Shown here one piece after another: positions 1 to 10,640 of a stretch of 47,236 nt of DNA. The translations under genes were made by a program, and so were the position numbers. Each line of letters opens with the position of its first letter. Position 1 is the stretch's first letter. This DNA comes from Zygnema cylindricum (taxonomy: Eukaryota; Streptophyta; Zygnematophyceae; Zygnematales; Zygnemataceae): contig JBBHKE010000248.1 of the NCBI GenBank assembly GCA_037447655.1, positions 290,501 through 337,736 on the forward strand, read 5' to 3'. A model generated the notes under the pieces. It saw nothing but the letters and a program-made list of their open reading frames with translations. It was not told where the DNA came from and ran no database searches.

Positions 1-47
1 AAAAATCTCAAGAGTTTTAAAAGTAAAATAGGGGCTCTATACACAAG
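1..47. repeat. Short dispersed repeat, partner of 9893-9943
   Basis: The first ~45 bases match 9893-9943 closely; both end in the shared string TAGGGGCTCTATA, and the flanks then diverge. At 9893 the segment lies between two TIR-element fragments, so it is probably the end of another dispersed element cut by the window edge. The element type is not identifiable. Confidence 0.5.
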
Positions 48-1289
48 TGATGGTTGACCTAATTGGAAGATACAGGAAAACTTCATAAAATAATTCCAAA
101 CGGCCACAACTTGGTCTTGAACAGCTCGGAATGGATCCCACGCATGGGCAAACTTATAAAAGAGACAAAGATGACTTTAGAATAAGGAATATGAGGAGTT
201 ACACAGCACTGGGTGGAGTATGGTGACTCGAAGATGATTGTGAGGACCTTGAGGATTCTAACTGGCGGGAGTAAGATTTTATTTATGACAATCCGTACAA
301 CTTTTGAAGTTGAAGCAAAGATAAAATGTAAGCACAAGCACTCTATAGTTACCAACTAAAACGCAAACTTTTTGACTGCACGAAATGCAATATGCGCCAA
401 CTAAATAGTTAAAACTACATTACATCGCTCATCATCATTATTGTTAAACTTTTGTTCATCTGATATCTTCTTGAAAAAAAGTCGGGAGCCGTTTTTTTTA
501 ATCATCCGAGGGAGTGGGACCCTCTCAATGGTCACGCACAACTTTTGAGTCTACCTACGTGAAGTTAGGGCTCATTACCAAAGAGAGACTTCAACCTTCA
601 TTTACCAAACTTGTTCCCTTGTGCATATTTTGTCACATATGTGCATGTGGTTCGCTACTTGTGTGTTATGTTTACTTAAACTGAAAGTTAGACATGTAGT
701 AAGAGGAGAGCGACTAAGACGAGGCACTTGAGTTGGGGATGAGTGTCTTTCTTCCCTCACATCTAGATACACTACACTTCGGTCCATTTGATGAAGAGGT
801 CACACTTTAATGTTGGGACGCTAATGGTTTTTCTCTAAACCTGTTAATTGAAGTTTTGTTAGTCCATAGTCACCATAAGATTGATATTTTCAATTGTCAA
901 CAACACTTCATACGCGCACTTGTTGTAATTAGGGGGTTTACTTTCAGACTAGCGGGTTGGCTTCATTCTGTTTATCCAAAAGGTAAGATAATTTGGAGAC
1001 CAACTTGCAAGGCAAACCAAGACCAGTGGACAATAATAAAAGGAGCAGCTAACATTCAGCCCCCAACAATTATTAGAGTTTGAAGACCCCAAAGTCAAAT
1101 TTTCAAAACCCTCCTCAAATGCGTAAAAAGAGACACGAGACACGCGATAGCAAACCAGCGGATGCATACTAAGGGTAAAGATGGTTAGTGGGACATTAGG
1201 CAAGAGGGCTTTTTAGAGCTTGAACAATAGGCCAATATCACGACCTTGGGAAATCAAGATGGTGCGCCGTCTTGGGCTCGAGAACCTTT
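48..1289. other. Non-genic stretch, nothing recognised
   Basis: Only short open frames without recognisable motifs occur on either strand. I see no RNA gene, clear repeat or conserved protein motif. It may be decayed transposon sequence, given its surroundings. Confidence 0.4.
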
Positions 1290-1805
1290 TTCCCTCGTCT
1301 ATATCTCACTTTCACTTCTCGTGTCCCTCTGTTTTTTGCACTTTGCCTCCCTCTCTCTTTCCCTCACACACTCCATTTTTCCCACCCACCCATTATCCCT
1401 CCCTCTTACCCTCTTTCTTTCCCTTTTTGCCCTCTTTACCTCCCTCCCTCTTTTTATTAATCATGAATTTTATCCCTCCTTCTCGTCCTCTCTCTCTCCC
1501 CCCTTTTACTTCTCTCACTTTTTACCTCCTCTATCCCTCTCTCCCACTTTTTTACTTTCTCTTTTTTACTCTTTTACACCCACTTCCTCCCTTCCTCCCT
1601 CTCTCTTTACCTCCCTTACACCTAACCCTAAGTATAATACGTATTGGCAAAATAGAGGGAGAGAGAAAGAATTAGACAACGACAATTTCTCTCCTACTCA
1701 AACCTATCTTTACCTTTTGCACTCCCTCTTTGCCCATATTTTCCCTTTCGACCTTTTATTTTTTTTTCCCTCCCTCCCTCCCTCCCTCCTTCCCTTTATC
1801 CCCCG
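1290..1805 (+). repeat. Long polypyrimidine tract (CCCT-rich)
   Basis: About 500 bases of the plus strand are almost only C and T, interrupted near 1625-1700. It ends in a regular (CCCT)n run near 1765-1795. Open frames across it encode only Ser/Pro/Leu/Phe-rich low-complexity peptide and are not genes. Such strand-asymmetric tracts can form triplex (H-DNA) structures. Confidence 0.85.
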
Positions 1806-2753
1806 AGTGTCATAGAGTTTCTATTCGGGTTTTTTTTTGGGTTTGGATTGACATATCCAACATTTCAATGATATATTGAACCAACGGTGTACCTCATCGC
1901 ATCAACACATCACTACAGGTATTTCTGCTATAAAATGAAAAATAACTTTTTTGTATGTACATGTCATAATTGCACCAAAGTAAAAAAAAAATGAGCTCGT
2001 TTGATAAAATAAATTATCTTCCATAATTGATATTTATCTTTGATTCTTGTGCCTATCTCTTGCTCCCCTTCCCTGTACTCTACGTGTGTCCTCCACCATC
2101 CACAAAGAGTCCCAAAATTTGAAATTTTCTTGGGGCATGGATTTTGTTTGACATCTATTTCATTTTCTCAAAACTATACACCGGTCATGCGCACACGTTG
2201 GTTGAGAGGGTCAAACTTTCTCGGGCGACGAAAAAACCATCGGGCTTTGGGTATTAGTCAAGCGCCTAAATCTACATATCCTTGGAAACGACAAATGCTT
2301 ACTATCTCTATGTAAAGAGCATAACTCCAGAGTTAATTCACCTTAATTGACTAAAAATGAATATTTGGTCGCTAAAACTAAAGCGTCTCTCAAAGTGAAA
2401 GCGAAAAAAATGTGGTGGTGGCCAAGTTTTTTTGACTTATATGCAAAGAAATATAAGAGCTAAAATTAAGAGTTATCATCAAAGAAAATCCTTCAAGCTA
2501 TTCATATTACATTAAAAATGGTCGTAATATAAGCATAGACGAAAGAGACAAAACGTTAAAGACTTGTTCAATCTATTCCCAATGTATGCAAATTGGCACG
2601 TTATAAGTTAACAACTCCTAAATAAGATGTCATAAACATCACGTGACCACATAACATGTGGTCAATAACATAGTATGTTATTTTATGTTAGACTTTAAAG
2701 ATCACTATCTCACATCCCACCAAAATGTGGCTCATTTTTTATCGACCACGAAC
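1806..2753. other. Non-genic stretch, nothing recognised
   Basis: AT-rich sequence with no supported gene. The open frame at 2040-2315 has no recognisable motif. Confidence 0.4.
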
Positions 2754-3211
2754 TAAGGCATGTTCCTATGGAACTGAAAGTTAGTCTTGTTAATGTATTT
2801 TTTAGCGAAGATTCTTTGCATTAGTTTTTAGAGTGGTTCAATGTTTGACAACTAAATCTATACTTTAAACTGTGATGGATATAAACGTGGGTGTAATTTG
2901 TGACGGATGTAGATAAGTACAAAACTCGGGACAATGGATGAAGTTTACAAATTAACGACGTTTGTAGATGTTTAGTTTCATGTGACATTGTATATGTCTA
3001 AGGTTTGTAACTGCATGATGTCACCCTCACCTGTGATAGCGACGACGTCATTAATTCCAAAAAAATACGCCATGGTTTCCCGATTTTGTTTTTTCGTCTT
3101 TTCTCACTCTACTTGCTGTCAAAATACGCCCAAGGATAGTAAAAATTAATGTTTTGTAGAGAAATTTCATTTGATAAAATTGTTCTCGTGACTTGCTCTT
3201 ATAATTCTAAG

Positions 3212-3317
3212 ATATACGCGGTAGTGGGAGAGGGAGAGTGAGAGAGGAGATAGACATGGTAGTGGGAGAGGGGGAGAGAGAGAGGAAATATACGCGGTAT
3301 TGGGAGAGAGAGAGAGG
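3212..3317 (+). repeat. Purine-rich imperfect tandem repeat
   Basis: Three imperfect units of about 35-40 bp, built on ATATACGCGGTAGTGGGAGA followed by GAGAGG runs. They lie inside the family A element. The other A copies carry a shorter GAGAGGGAGAGG block at the same place, so this block expanded locally. Confidence 0.7.
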
Positions 3318-3523
3318 CGCCTTCACGGACTTCACTTTTATGAAGTGGCATCCGTTGCTCGAAACTCTTCCACGGTCCTTGCACAGAAAAGGTTCGTACA
3401 TGCTGGAAATAAACAATGAGCTTTTGTTGTTTGGTACTCGTCGTATTACAAAAAGGTTTTCAAAAGCGTATGACCTGTGCCATAACGTCTTCGTATTCAA
3501 TTACAACTTGTTAATTTAACTAT

Positions 3524-3543
3524 AATCACCTCGTGAGGTGATT
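3524..3543. repeat. Central palindrome of TIR element (copy 1)
   Basis: AATCACCTCGTGAGGTGATT is a near-perfect palindrome (9-bp arms, 2-nt centre) in the 2757-3751 element. The same motif recurs at 10501-10522, 22238-22259 and 23602-23626, always in the same context inside these elements. Confidence 0.8.
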
Positions 3544-3751
3544 TGTGTAAAATTATGCAAGATGATGACGTGAAAGTGGGTCGAAACGCGCAAAACAAAA
3601 ATCTGTGGTACATTTAAAGTTGGAAGATGATGCAAATTATACTGTGGTATTTTCATTTTTTGGTACGGCTGAAAATTTCCTTGTTGCGGGGTAAGTTTTG
3701 GAGGAAAACGATAAAAAAAAACCATTAACTTATCACACGAGAACATGCACC

Positions 3752-4622
3752 TCACTTTTGTGACCAATAAGTTGATCTTGAAAAAAAACATGATTGTATT
3801 ATCAAAAAGGCGATAATGAAACCATCAAAGTACATAACACCATTGAAATGGAAAAATGTTGATTAACCTTAAAAGCTATAATGAAAAACCTTAGAAGACT
3901 AACAACAATACAAAAGTTGAGAACACCAAACTCATGAAAATCGAATAAAAAACAAAAATATAACTATGAATAACCTTTGATTAAGACTCTGCATATTGAC
4001 TCATTAAAAGAAAATGGGTCGAAGTCCGTCCAAAACCTAAAACATTTCCACACTAAAGGTCCAAGTTACAAATAATATCTATCTACATCAAGTGGCACAA
4101 AGTTAAGTCTCTCCATCAACGACCATCATTGACTAACGTGTCTGGTTGTGGAGAATTAAGGCTTAAGAATGCTTCAGAGGGCGACAGAGATATGTTGGCG
4201 CTGTAAATATAACATGAGAGTTGGGAAAGGGTTACGAGGTCTTCTAGTTGCAAAAAACTGCAAACCGCAATTATGTAAGATATTGATGACTAAAGAGTCC
4301 AAAGTTCCAAAAGTTTTTAGCCCGCAAAACATAGAGTTGTTAGTCGAGTTTGGGCACGCGGTTATATAAGTAGTGGAGGAAGAGTCCAAGGTTTCAAAAG
4401 TATCTAAAACATAAAATATGTTTTTGTTAGTCGAGTCTTGGCATGCGCGGTCACCTTTTTTTGAAGCTGTTGCATCACGAGTAGTAACATCAGTATAAAA
4501 TGCAGCAAGTGAGGAAACATGGAAGCATGTTAGGTCTGTGAGAGCTATATTACCCATGTTTATTTTAGTTTCGTGTAAAAACTTAAGGTCCATGCAAGGG
4601 CCACATATACATGCAACGCCTC
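3752..4622. other. Non-genic AT-rich stretch
   Basis: No supported gene. Open frames around 4169-4593 on both strands overlap each other and have no recognisable motif. There is a loose internal duplication around AGAGTCCAARGTTYCAAAAG (4294-4315 and 4381-4401). Confidence 0.4.
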
Positions 4623-5252
4623 AAAGAGGCTGTCGAATTCGGTGGCGACTACCTTATTGTTGACATGTTGTTGTTTCAAGCGTGTGTGATAGTTGGCGAC
4701 GAGGGAAAATAATGGAAGAACTACATCTTGGGCCTCGACCGGATAAACGAACAGGTGAACATTAATGATTGTTGAAATGGTAATGAGCCTTCGTCGACGG
4801 TAGATACCACATTGGTCAATATTAGAGTACAATTTTTCACAAACCCCCAACAGATGATAGATGTTTCAAGGCCCCAAATCTCTAAGTTGACTTTGTGTGC
4901 TATGTTAATCGCATTTTTTGTAGGGAAACTGCCTAATGCAGTGTAAGTAAATTGCTGGTTATCTTGGCAAATAATAGATGTCCATTAGCTGATTTTTCCC
5001 CTTGATACAACTGCGAAGGACAACACGGACATTCATAAAGAAATGAGTTATGCTAAAACATTATGACAATATCGAAAAAATGTCTAACATCAATGTTGCT
5101 TAAAATTGTCACCGGTAAATATTACAAATATTCCATGCCTGACTATGCGGCAGTAACATTTTCATGCCATCACTCTGTACAAAGCACAGAAATGGTAATT
5201 TAAACACACAAAAAATAAAAGAAAGACCGATTAATTCCCGTTAATGGGATAT
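4623..5252. repeat. Dispersed repeat R, copy 1 (~630 bp)
   Basis: Closely matches 20901-21524 along its whole length, in the same orientation. It starts at AAAGAGGCT and ends at CGTTAATGGGATAT. The flanks on both sides differ between the copies, so these are probably the limits of a mobile unit or of a shared piece of one. It has no long open frame, no inverted ends and no LTR-like TG...CA ends that I can see. Type unknown. Confidence 0.8.
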
Positions 5253-5255
5253 GAG

Positions 5256-5456
5256 TAGTGTTGGGTATCAGGTAAATTCATATCGTGATAATTTCGATAT
5301 TCGATATATCAATCGAGCAGATTCCTCAATATATCGTACCGAGACCAACATAAATTATCGCGATATATATCGCAAAAACTGGGTGTCCGTACAGGCATTG
5401 TACGGAAAATCGTACGGAAAATCGTACGGAAAATCATATGGAAAATCGTACGGATA
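5256..5456 (+). mobile_element. hAT-like element, left end only
   Basis: Begins TAGTGTTGGGTATCAGGTAA, close to the terminal inverted repeat of the complete element at 32421-34102, and continues with the same kind of ATCGATAT/TATCGCGATA subterminal motifs. It then runs into a 12-bp tandem repeat (CGTACGGAAAAT, 5398-5454) and stops at the homopolymer block. No right end is visible. Confidence 0.65.
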
Positions 5457-5482
5457 CCCCCCCCCCCCCCCCCCGCCGCGCC

Positions 5483-5518
<36 letters not shown>

Positions 5519-5553
5519 GAAAAAAAAAAAAGGGAAAAAAAAAAAAAAAAAAA
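5457..5553. repeat. Homopolymer block C18 / G33 / A12 / A19
   Basis: Eighteen C, a short GC-only link, four C, thirty-three G, then TGA and two A-runs separated by GGG. Such a block is very unusual in genuine sequence and marks a likely assembly or sequencing artefact, or a hard-to-read G-quadruplex/hairpin site. Reading frames across it (poly-Gly, poly-Pro) are not genes. Confidence 0.9.
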
Positions 5554-5602
5554 TAAAACCTTTTATAAAAAAAATAGAACAACAAAAATGTTACGTAAAA
5601 GG

Positions 5603-6340
5603 TGTTAGGATTATTGGAAGAATCGGCGGATGAGATGTGGAGAATCGGTCGTCCGCGGATTTGTTGACGTTTTGGTTCGCGTGGCGCCATTCGACTTTGA
5701 GTATGGTTTCGCGATTTGAATCGGAGTACCTTTAGTTTGTTCTATGTACGGCGGTTCAGTACCAGCCGGTACATAGTTTATTTATGTGTGATGGTTCAGT
5801 TTGGTTTCGTCTGTTTTGTTCGTGTTGTCTTAAACGGTGACTATGCTTTTTAGTACGCTGTACGTGTCTAGTTCTTTTAGTGCGTGTCACTTTGCTTCGG
5901 CGCTTGAATGCTTTTTAGACGCACGTCCGCGTGTGGACTTCGGCGCCCTCACGCGGACTTCGGCGCCCTCGTCTGTTTACAGTTAGTGGAGTTAGTGGTC
6001 GTGAGCTTTCAGTGTTAAAGAGGTATATTAGTGAGTGTTTTCATCAGGTTATTATGCAGTCTGGGGAGATGCATCATGCAGTTTGTGTAGATATGCATTG
6101 ACTTAAGGAGTGACACATTAAGATGTAGAGAGAAAAGATGATTTGAGGGAAGAAGGAAGAGAGGTTGTTATTAAAAAAGCTTCGGTTTAATACATTTATA
6201 TTTGGCCGACATGTTATATTGTGAGCCGTGAAGTGTTTTATATGGAGAAGGTGTTTATTGAAGCTTCCGCTGTGAGATTTGATTTATGATGTGTGAGCAT
6301 CTCCGTGAGCACTTGATCGATTATTTAACAAGTTTTAACA
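5603..6340 (+). repeat. 5' LTR of the non-autonomous element
   Basis: Starts TGTTAGGATTATTGG and ends AAGTTTTAACA. Compared with the 3' LTR it carries an extra copy of a ~20-bp segment ending CGGACTTCGGCGCCCTC (near 5935-5970), and it lacks the 3' tail duplication. Confidence 0.93.
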
Positions 6341-6342
6341 AT

Positions 6343-6360
6343 TGGCATCGGAGCGGGTTA
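6343..6360 (+). promoter_or_regulatory. Primer-binding site (initiator tRNA-Met 3' end type)
   Basis: TGGCATCGGAGCGGGTTA begins 2 nt after the 5' LTR. It agrees at most positions with the complement of the plant initiator tRNA-Met 3' end (TGGTATCAGAGCCAGG), the usual primer of plant LTR elements. Confidence 0.75.
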
Positions 6361-6804
6361 GTGCTCCAGTGTTTAATTTGAGAGTAAGATGCTCCAGTTT
6401 GAGGGTAAAAGTCAGTGAGGGAGTAGAGGCAATGGGAGGAAGAAAAGGCACATATTCTTTGAAGGATGAACCGGATGCCGATCCGTATGGAGGTGATTCT
6501 GGTTTTGACACCAACGAAGAAGATGACAAAGCAGGTTCTTAGTTTGAAGGATCCCTTCCGCTGGATCCCTTTCAAGTTCGGGAAAAGTTGCAATTCGGAT
6601 GCTCGGCTCCGAAATCCCGTGGATGAGTCGCTTTATTTTCTGAGGGGAAAAAGTAAATCGAGGAAGAGGAGGAAAGAAGAAAAAGAAGAGGAGAAATCAG
6701 ATTTCTGTTTCAGTTTTGAAAAGAAAAAATGTTGAGATGGTGATTGAGATGAGAGTGGTGGAGACGATAATGTGAAGAAGCAAAAAAGGATTCCTCATTT
6801 CTGT

Positions 6805-6910
6805 CGACCAGGCCAAGGATTTCGTAAATGCCTTTTTTCCCGAAATGCCTTTATGTGCGACCAGGCCAAGGATTTCGTAAATGCCTTTTTTCCCGAAATG
6901 CCTTTATGTG
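6805..6910 (+). repeat. 53-bp tandem duplication
   Basis: Two adjacent copies (6805-6857, 6858-6910) starting CGACCAGGCCAAGGATTTCG. They appear identical, so the duplication is young. Confidence 0.9.
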
Positions 6911-8817
6911 TGTGCCTAGGAGAGTGGATTTGATCCGGCATGGCAAACAACTTCGAGATTCAGCTGCGGAGATTTTAATTCCTGTGACGGAGGAATCGGA
7001 TCTCGGTGTGAGTGGAAATTGGTTGGAAGAAGACGCCGAAAAAAAAAAAATGAGAAGAAGAGTAAAGAAAATAAAGAAGTGAAGAAGAAGTGGAGGTGAC
7101 TGAGAAGGGTCGCAGACCGCAGAGAATTCCAAGGAGGAGGAATATCGAATTGAATGGAATGTGGAGACTTCTGTTTGACTGTGGTAAGGAGTTTCGCAAG
7201 AAGAGGAGATGGAAGTGCGAAATTGAAATTTTGGAAGCTCGGAGGATAGCGAGGTGAAGTGTTGTAGTGAAGTGGAAGGAGTGAAGAGGCGTCCGTGAGT
7301 GAAAGTGAATAGAAGCAATGAAAGTGAGGAGAAGAAGCGAAAGGAAGGAACGAAAAAAACAAAGAGAAATATTTTGTTCATGAAATATTATGTATGGTTG
7401 AACTTTACGATTCACTTGCACGGAAAGTGATTCTGTTCACGTTTAGTACGAGCGTTTAATTTGTCGTTTCGTTTGGGTTCGTGAAATGGTACCGTGTGTA
7501 CATGAAGTTTCAGCCCCTTTCGACGCTAAATTATGATGAGGAAGAGGAGACGTTCCGTGTTGGAACAAGGCCAGTACTTCGCCAGCTATTTCGGTCGTTT
7601 TCTGACATTGTCAGGCGCCGAACTTTGGTGTGGTCGTTGTGTTCCTTTCGGGTACTCAGTTGGTTCCTTCGTGGTGACACGTTAAAATATGGAGAAAATT
7701 TTGGCGTGGAGTTGGAAGTACGGCGAAACTGTTCGAGTGTTACAAACAAGCCTATTACGGTGCGACGGTTACCTAAATCGCTATGTGGATTAGTAGAATC
7801 ATTGTGGAGTAATGTTGACGCAGCTGTTTGTACGGCTGCCAACTAGAGAGGAGTTCAAATTAAATTTGATTTGGTGTGACGGTTGCAAGTCCGAGAGGAG
7901 ATAATTTTAAGGTCTCCTAAAATAGATTGTGATCACATGAATCACTGTGGAGTTATACAGACGCCGTGAAGATTTGTATTTACAAAATCTATTCAAGAGT
8001 ATCTGCGCTGGAGGAGTATTCGTTCCGTACAAGGCGTCACTCGAATGTCTCATGTACTTTGGAGAAGGAACGATGCCGGATATTACGGCGGTCGGTTTCG
8101 GACGTCGAAATATATCGTCAGGCGAGGAGTTATTATTTGACGGCCAAGCAATATTTTTCGTATCTTTTGGTACGATGAAATTGGGGGTTCGTCTTTCAGT
8201 TTGGAGTTGTCCGGATATTATTTCTGGGTATTTTGGCGGCTACAGTACTGTATTGTACTTTTTTTTTCGTGGTCATATTTTTGGCGGACGTGGATTTATT
8301 TCAATTCTGTTTACGCAGATTTTCTGGTACTTTATTAGTACCATGTGTACAGGGACTTTGTTCAATTTAATTATGATGGAGGTTGTGACGTGGAGTTAAT
8401 ATTTTACGTTGAAGCGGATTTGCGGCGTGGATTTTATCGTTTTTGATTTCGAGATATCATCGTAGATTTACACTTCAGTTTGGAACGGCAGTTACGTCAT
8501 CTTTTGAAATTGATCTTTCGAATGGTGACGTGCCATGTGGTACAGCTGAATTTTGAGTAGTGACTGGCGTACAATTCGCAATGGATGTTACGTGTGAGAG
8601 GGGGCGACAAAATCTAGAGTTACGCTTGTCGTAAACCTTCCGGTAAAAAAGAAAAGAAAAATATTCAATTTGTGTACGGCTAAATTGGACGTTGGTGTTA
8701 CAATTTTCTGTCCACATTAATGTTCGATCTTGTACTTTTGTACGGTGACATGTTTAAGAGGGGGCGGATAAAATCAGTGGCGTGGCATTTCACCGCTTCT
8801 CCCAATAAGAGGGGGAT

Positions 8818-9565
8818 TGTTAGGATTATTGGAAGAATCGGCGGATGAGATGTGGAGAATCGATCGTCCGCGGATTTGTTGACGTTTTGGTTCGCGTGGC
8901 GCCATTCGACTATGAGTATGGTTTCGCGATTTGAATCGGAGACCCTTTAGTTTGTTCTATGTACGGCGGTTCAGTACCAGCCGGTACATAGTTTATTTAT
9001 GTGTGATGGTTCAGTTTGGTTTCGTCTGTTTTGTTCGTGTTGTCTTAAACGGTGACTATGCTTTTTAGTACGCTGTACGTGTCTAGTTCTTTTAGTGCGT
9101 GTCACTTTGCTTCGGCGCTTGAATGATTTTTAGGCGCACGTCCGCGTGTGGACTTCGGCGCCCTCGTCTGTTTTCAGTTAGTGGAGTTAGTGGTCGTGAG
9201 CTGTCAGTGTTAAAGAGGTTTATTAGTGAGTGTTTTCATCAGGTTATTATGCAGTCTGGGGAGATGCATCATGCAGTTTGTGTAGATATGCATTGACTTA
9301 AGGAGTGACACATTAGGATGTAGAGAGAAAAGATGATTTGAGGGAAGAAGGAAGAGAGGTTGTTATTAAAAAAGCTTCGGTTTAATACATTTATATTTGG
9401 CCGACATGTTATATTGCGAGCCGTGAAGTGTTTTATATGGAAAAGGTGTTTATTGAAGCTTCCGCTGTGAGATTTGATTTATGATGTGTGAGCATCTCCG
9501 TGAGCACTTGATTGATTATTTAACGAGTTTTAACACTTGATCGATTATTTAACAAAGTTTTAACA
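8818..9565 (+). repeat. 3' LTR with duplicated 3' tail
   Basis: Starts TGTTAGG directly after the polypurine tract. The normal LTR end (...TTTTAACA, 9535) is followed by a second copy of the last ~30 bp (CTTGATCGATTATTTAAC...), which ends TTTTAACA at 9565, next to the target duplication AAAGG. Confidence 0.9.
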
Positions 9566-9580
9566 AAAGGAAAGGTCTAA

Positions 9581-9946
9581 GGGTGTCGCCCCATGTAATT
9601 GTAACTCAGCGAACTTAGGATATGGCCTCATGTGGCAAAGTAAGAGTTTTTTTCTGTCGTTTTCCTCAAAAAATTAGCGTCGTGCTGAGAAAGTTACAAC
9701 AATACGAATAAATTGCAGAAATGTAGAGTAATATTTCCGTCATCTTCGAACTTAGAATGTACCACAAGTTGTCGCCTTGTGTTTTTAGACCCACGACCAC
9801 GTCATTTTCAAAATTTATCTTAAAACACATCAGCGATGTGTTTAAAAATAAAATAACCCCTCTCCACAAAAAAAAACAGATTTGCATGTGTCAAAAAATT
9901 TCAAGAGTTTCAAAAGTCTTAAAAGTAAAATAGGGGCTCTATAGAT
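9581..9946. mobile_element. Rearranged TIR-element fragment, family B/C
   Basis: Begins GGGTGTCGCCCCATGTAA, like the left end of the 22557-23365 element, followed by TTGTAACTCAGCGAACTTA. After about 40 bp it switches to the reverse complement of the B/C right end (AGAGTTTTTTTCTGTCGTTT near 9649). So the left end is joined to an inverted right half. It ends in the short repeat shared with 1-47. Confidence 0.6.
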
Positions 9947-9948
9947 AA

Positions 9949-10640
9949 GGGTACTTTCGCATGTAACCGAAACTTAGTCTTGCTACTTTGTTTTTTAACG
10001 AAGATTCTTCGTACAATTTTCAGAGCATTCGGATGTAAACGCAAATAACTTGATACTTAAAAAAGTGACTTACGTAGACGTGTACGAAACGATGTGACAT
10101 ATGAAGTGGTACACAAAATAAGGCGAAACTTCCACTCGGCTTCAATTTGAGGCGTCTCTCCGCATGCTGTACAATTTTTGTGATGTCGTAATGTACGTAC
10201 GCCAGATTGTCGACGTGTCAAGACCCTAAAATTCCTTTTGCTGTCGCACACAAATGCGGTTTCGTTTTTCGTCTTCCCACTTGCCGACAGGTGGCCAATG
10301 TTTTTCCTACGTCGTATGTGTGAAGACCCGTTTGTTTGAGAAAGACGACCCTATACGTAAATCAGCGCACGGAAAACAGTACGCACAGGCTGAAAACGTG
10401 CAGGGTGTTTTTCTTTTAGGTACTCCGCGCACAAAAATTGTAAAAAGCTTCCAACACGTGCGACAACGTCTGCTACGCTCACCTTATTGGACTTAATTTC
10501 AAATCACCTCGCGAGGTGATTTGATGTAAAGTTTGAACATGTGCTGAAAGGATGCGAAAGTGGGTCGAAATGCGGAATACGACAAATTCCATCGCGCTAG
10601 ACGACAAACTACTGTACGCATAAAGTTTCAAGGTAACGCA
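9949..10640 (+). mobile_element. TIR element, family A, right end missing
   Basis: Left end GGGTACTTTCGCATGTAACC, then AACTTAGTCTTGCTACTTTG as in the copy at 2757. The central palindrome lies at 10501-10522, followed by the GTGGGTCGAAA segment. No matching inverted right end is visible, so the copy stops near 10640. No transposase. Confidence 0.55.
10501..10522. repeat. Central palindrome of TIR element (copy 2, perfect)
   Basis: A perfect 22-bp palindrome with core AATCACCTCGCGAGGTGATT. It is the best-preserved of four copies in the window. Confidence 0.9.

Larger units (their letters stand above)
2757..3751 (+). mobile_element. TIR element, family A (degenerate copy)
   Basis: The left end GGCATGTTCCTATG and the right end, read in reverse as GGTGCATGTTCTCGTG, form imperfect terminal inverted repeats. 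The interior follows the same order as the better-kept copies at 21540-22473 and 23369-24317: GTGACG-rich left part, ATACGCC/CCATGG stretch, purine-rich block, central palindrome, then a GTGGGTCGAAA segment and an AAACGAYARAAAAAAACC tail. No transposase is encoded, so it is a non-autonomous, MITE-like element. The immediate flanks TAA and TCA do not form a clear target duplication. Confidence 0.65.
6341..8817 (+). other. Internal region of the non-autonomous element, no gene
   Basis: Purine-rich in its first half (GAAGAGGAGG-type runs near 6655-6740 and 7020-7380), giving Lys/Glu/Arg-rich frames on plus and Ser/Phe-rich frames on minus; these look compositional. The plus frames at 7481-7846 and 7947-8399 are open but show no domain. 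A polypurine tract AAGAGGGGGA lies at 8807-8816. Confidence 0.7.
5603..9565 (+). mobile_element. Non-autonomous LTR retrotransposon (LARD-like), complete
   Basis: Two long direct repeats with TG...CA ends (5603-6340 and 8818-9565) bracket 2477 bp. A tRNA-Met-type primer-binding site follows the 5' LTR, a polypurine tract precedes the 3' LTR, and the 5-bp target duplication AAAGG sits at 5598-5602 and 9566-9570. The interior has no gag, protease, RT, RNase H or integrase motif in any frame, so it must depend on another element's enzymes. The LTRs are almost identical apart from two small duplications, which suggests a fairly recent insertion. The superfamily (copia or gypsy) cannot be told without a coding partner. 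Confidence 0.93.

Noticed and set aside
1220-1815. Two overlapping Ser/Pro/Phe/Leu-rich ORFs
   Set aside because: They come from the polypyrimidine tract; low complexity in every frame.
5251-5690. ORFs with poly-Gly and poly-Pro/Phe runs
   Set aside because: They cross the C/G/A homopolymer block, and their repeats (GKSY units) come from a 12-bp DNA repeat.
6851-7421. Three overlapping minus-strand ORFs of 148-176 codons
   Set aside because: They lie opposite a purine-rich stretch inside a non-autonomous retrotransposon; all three frames are open for compositional reasons.
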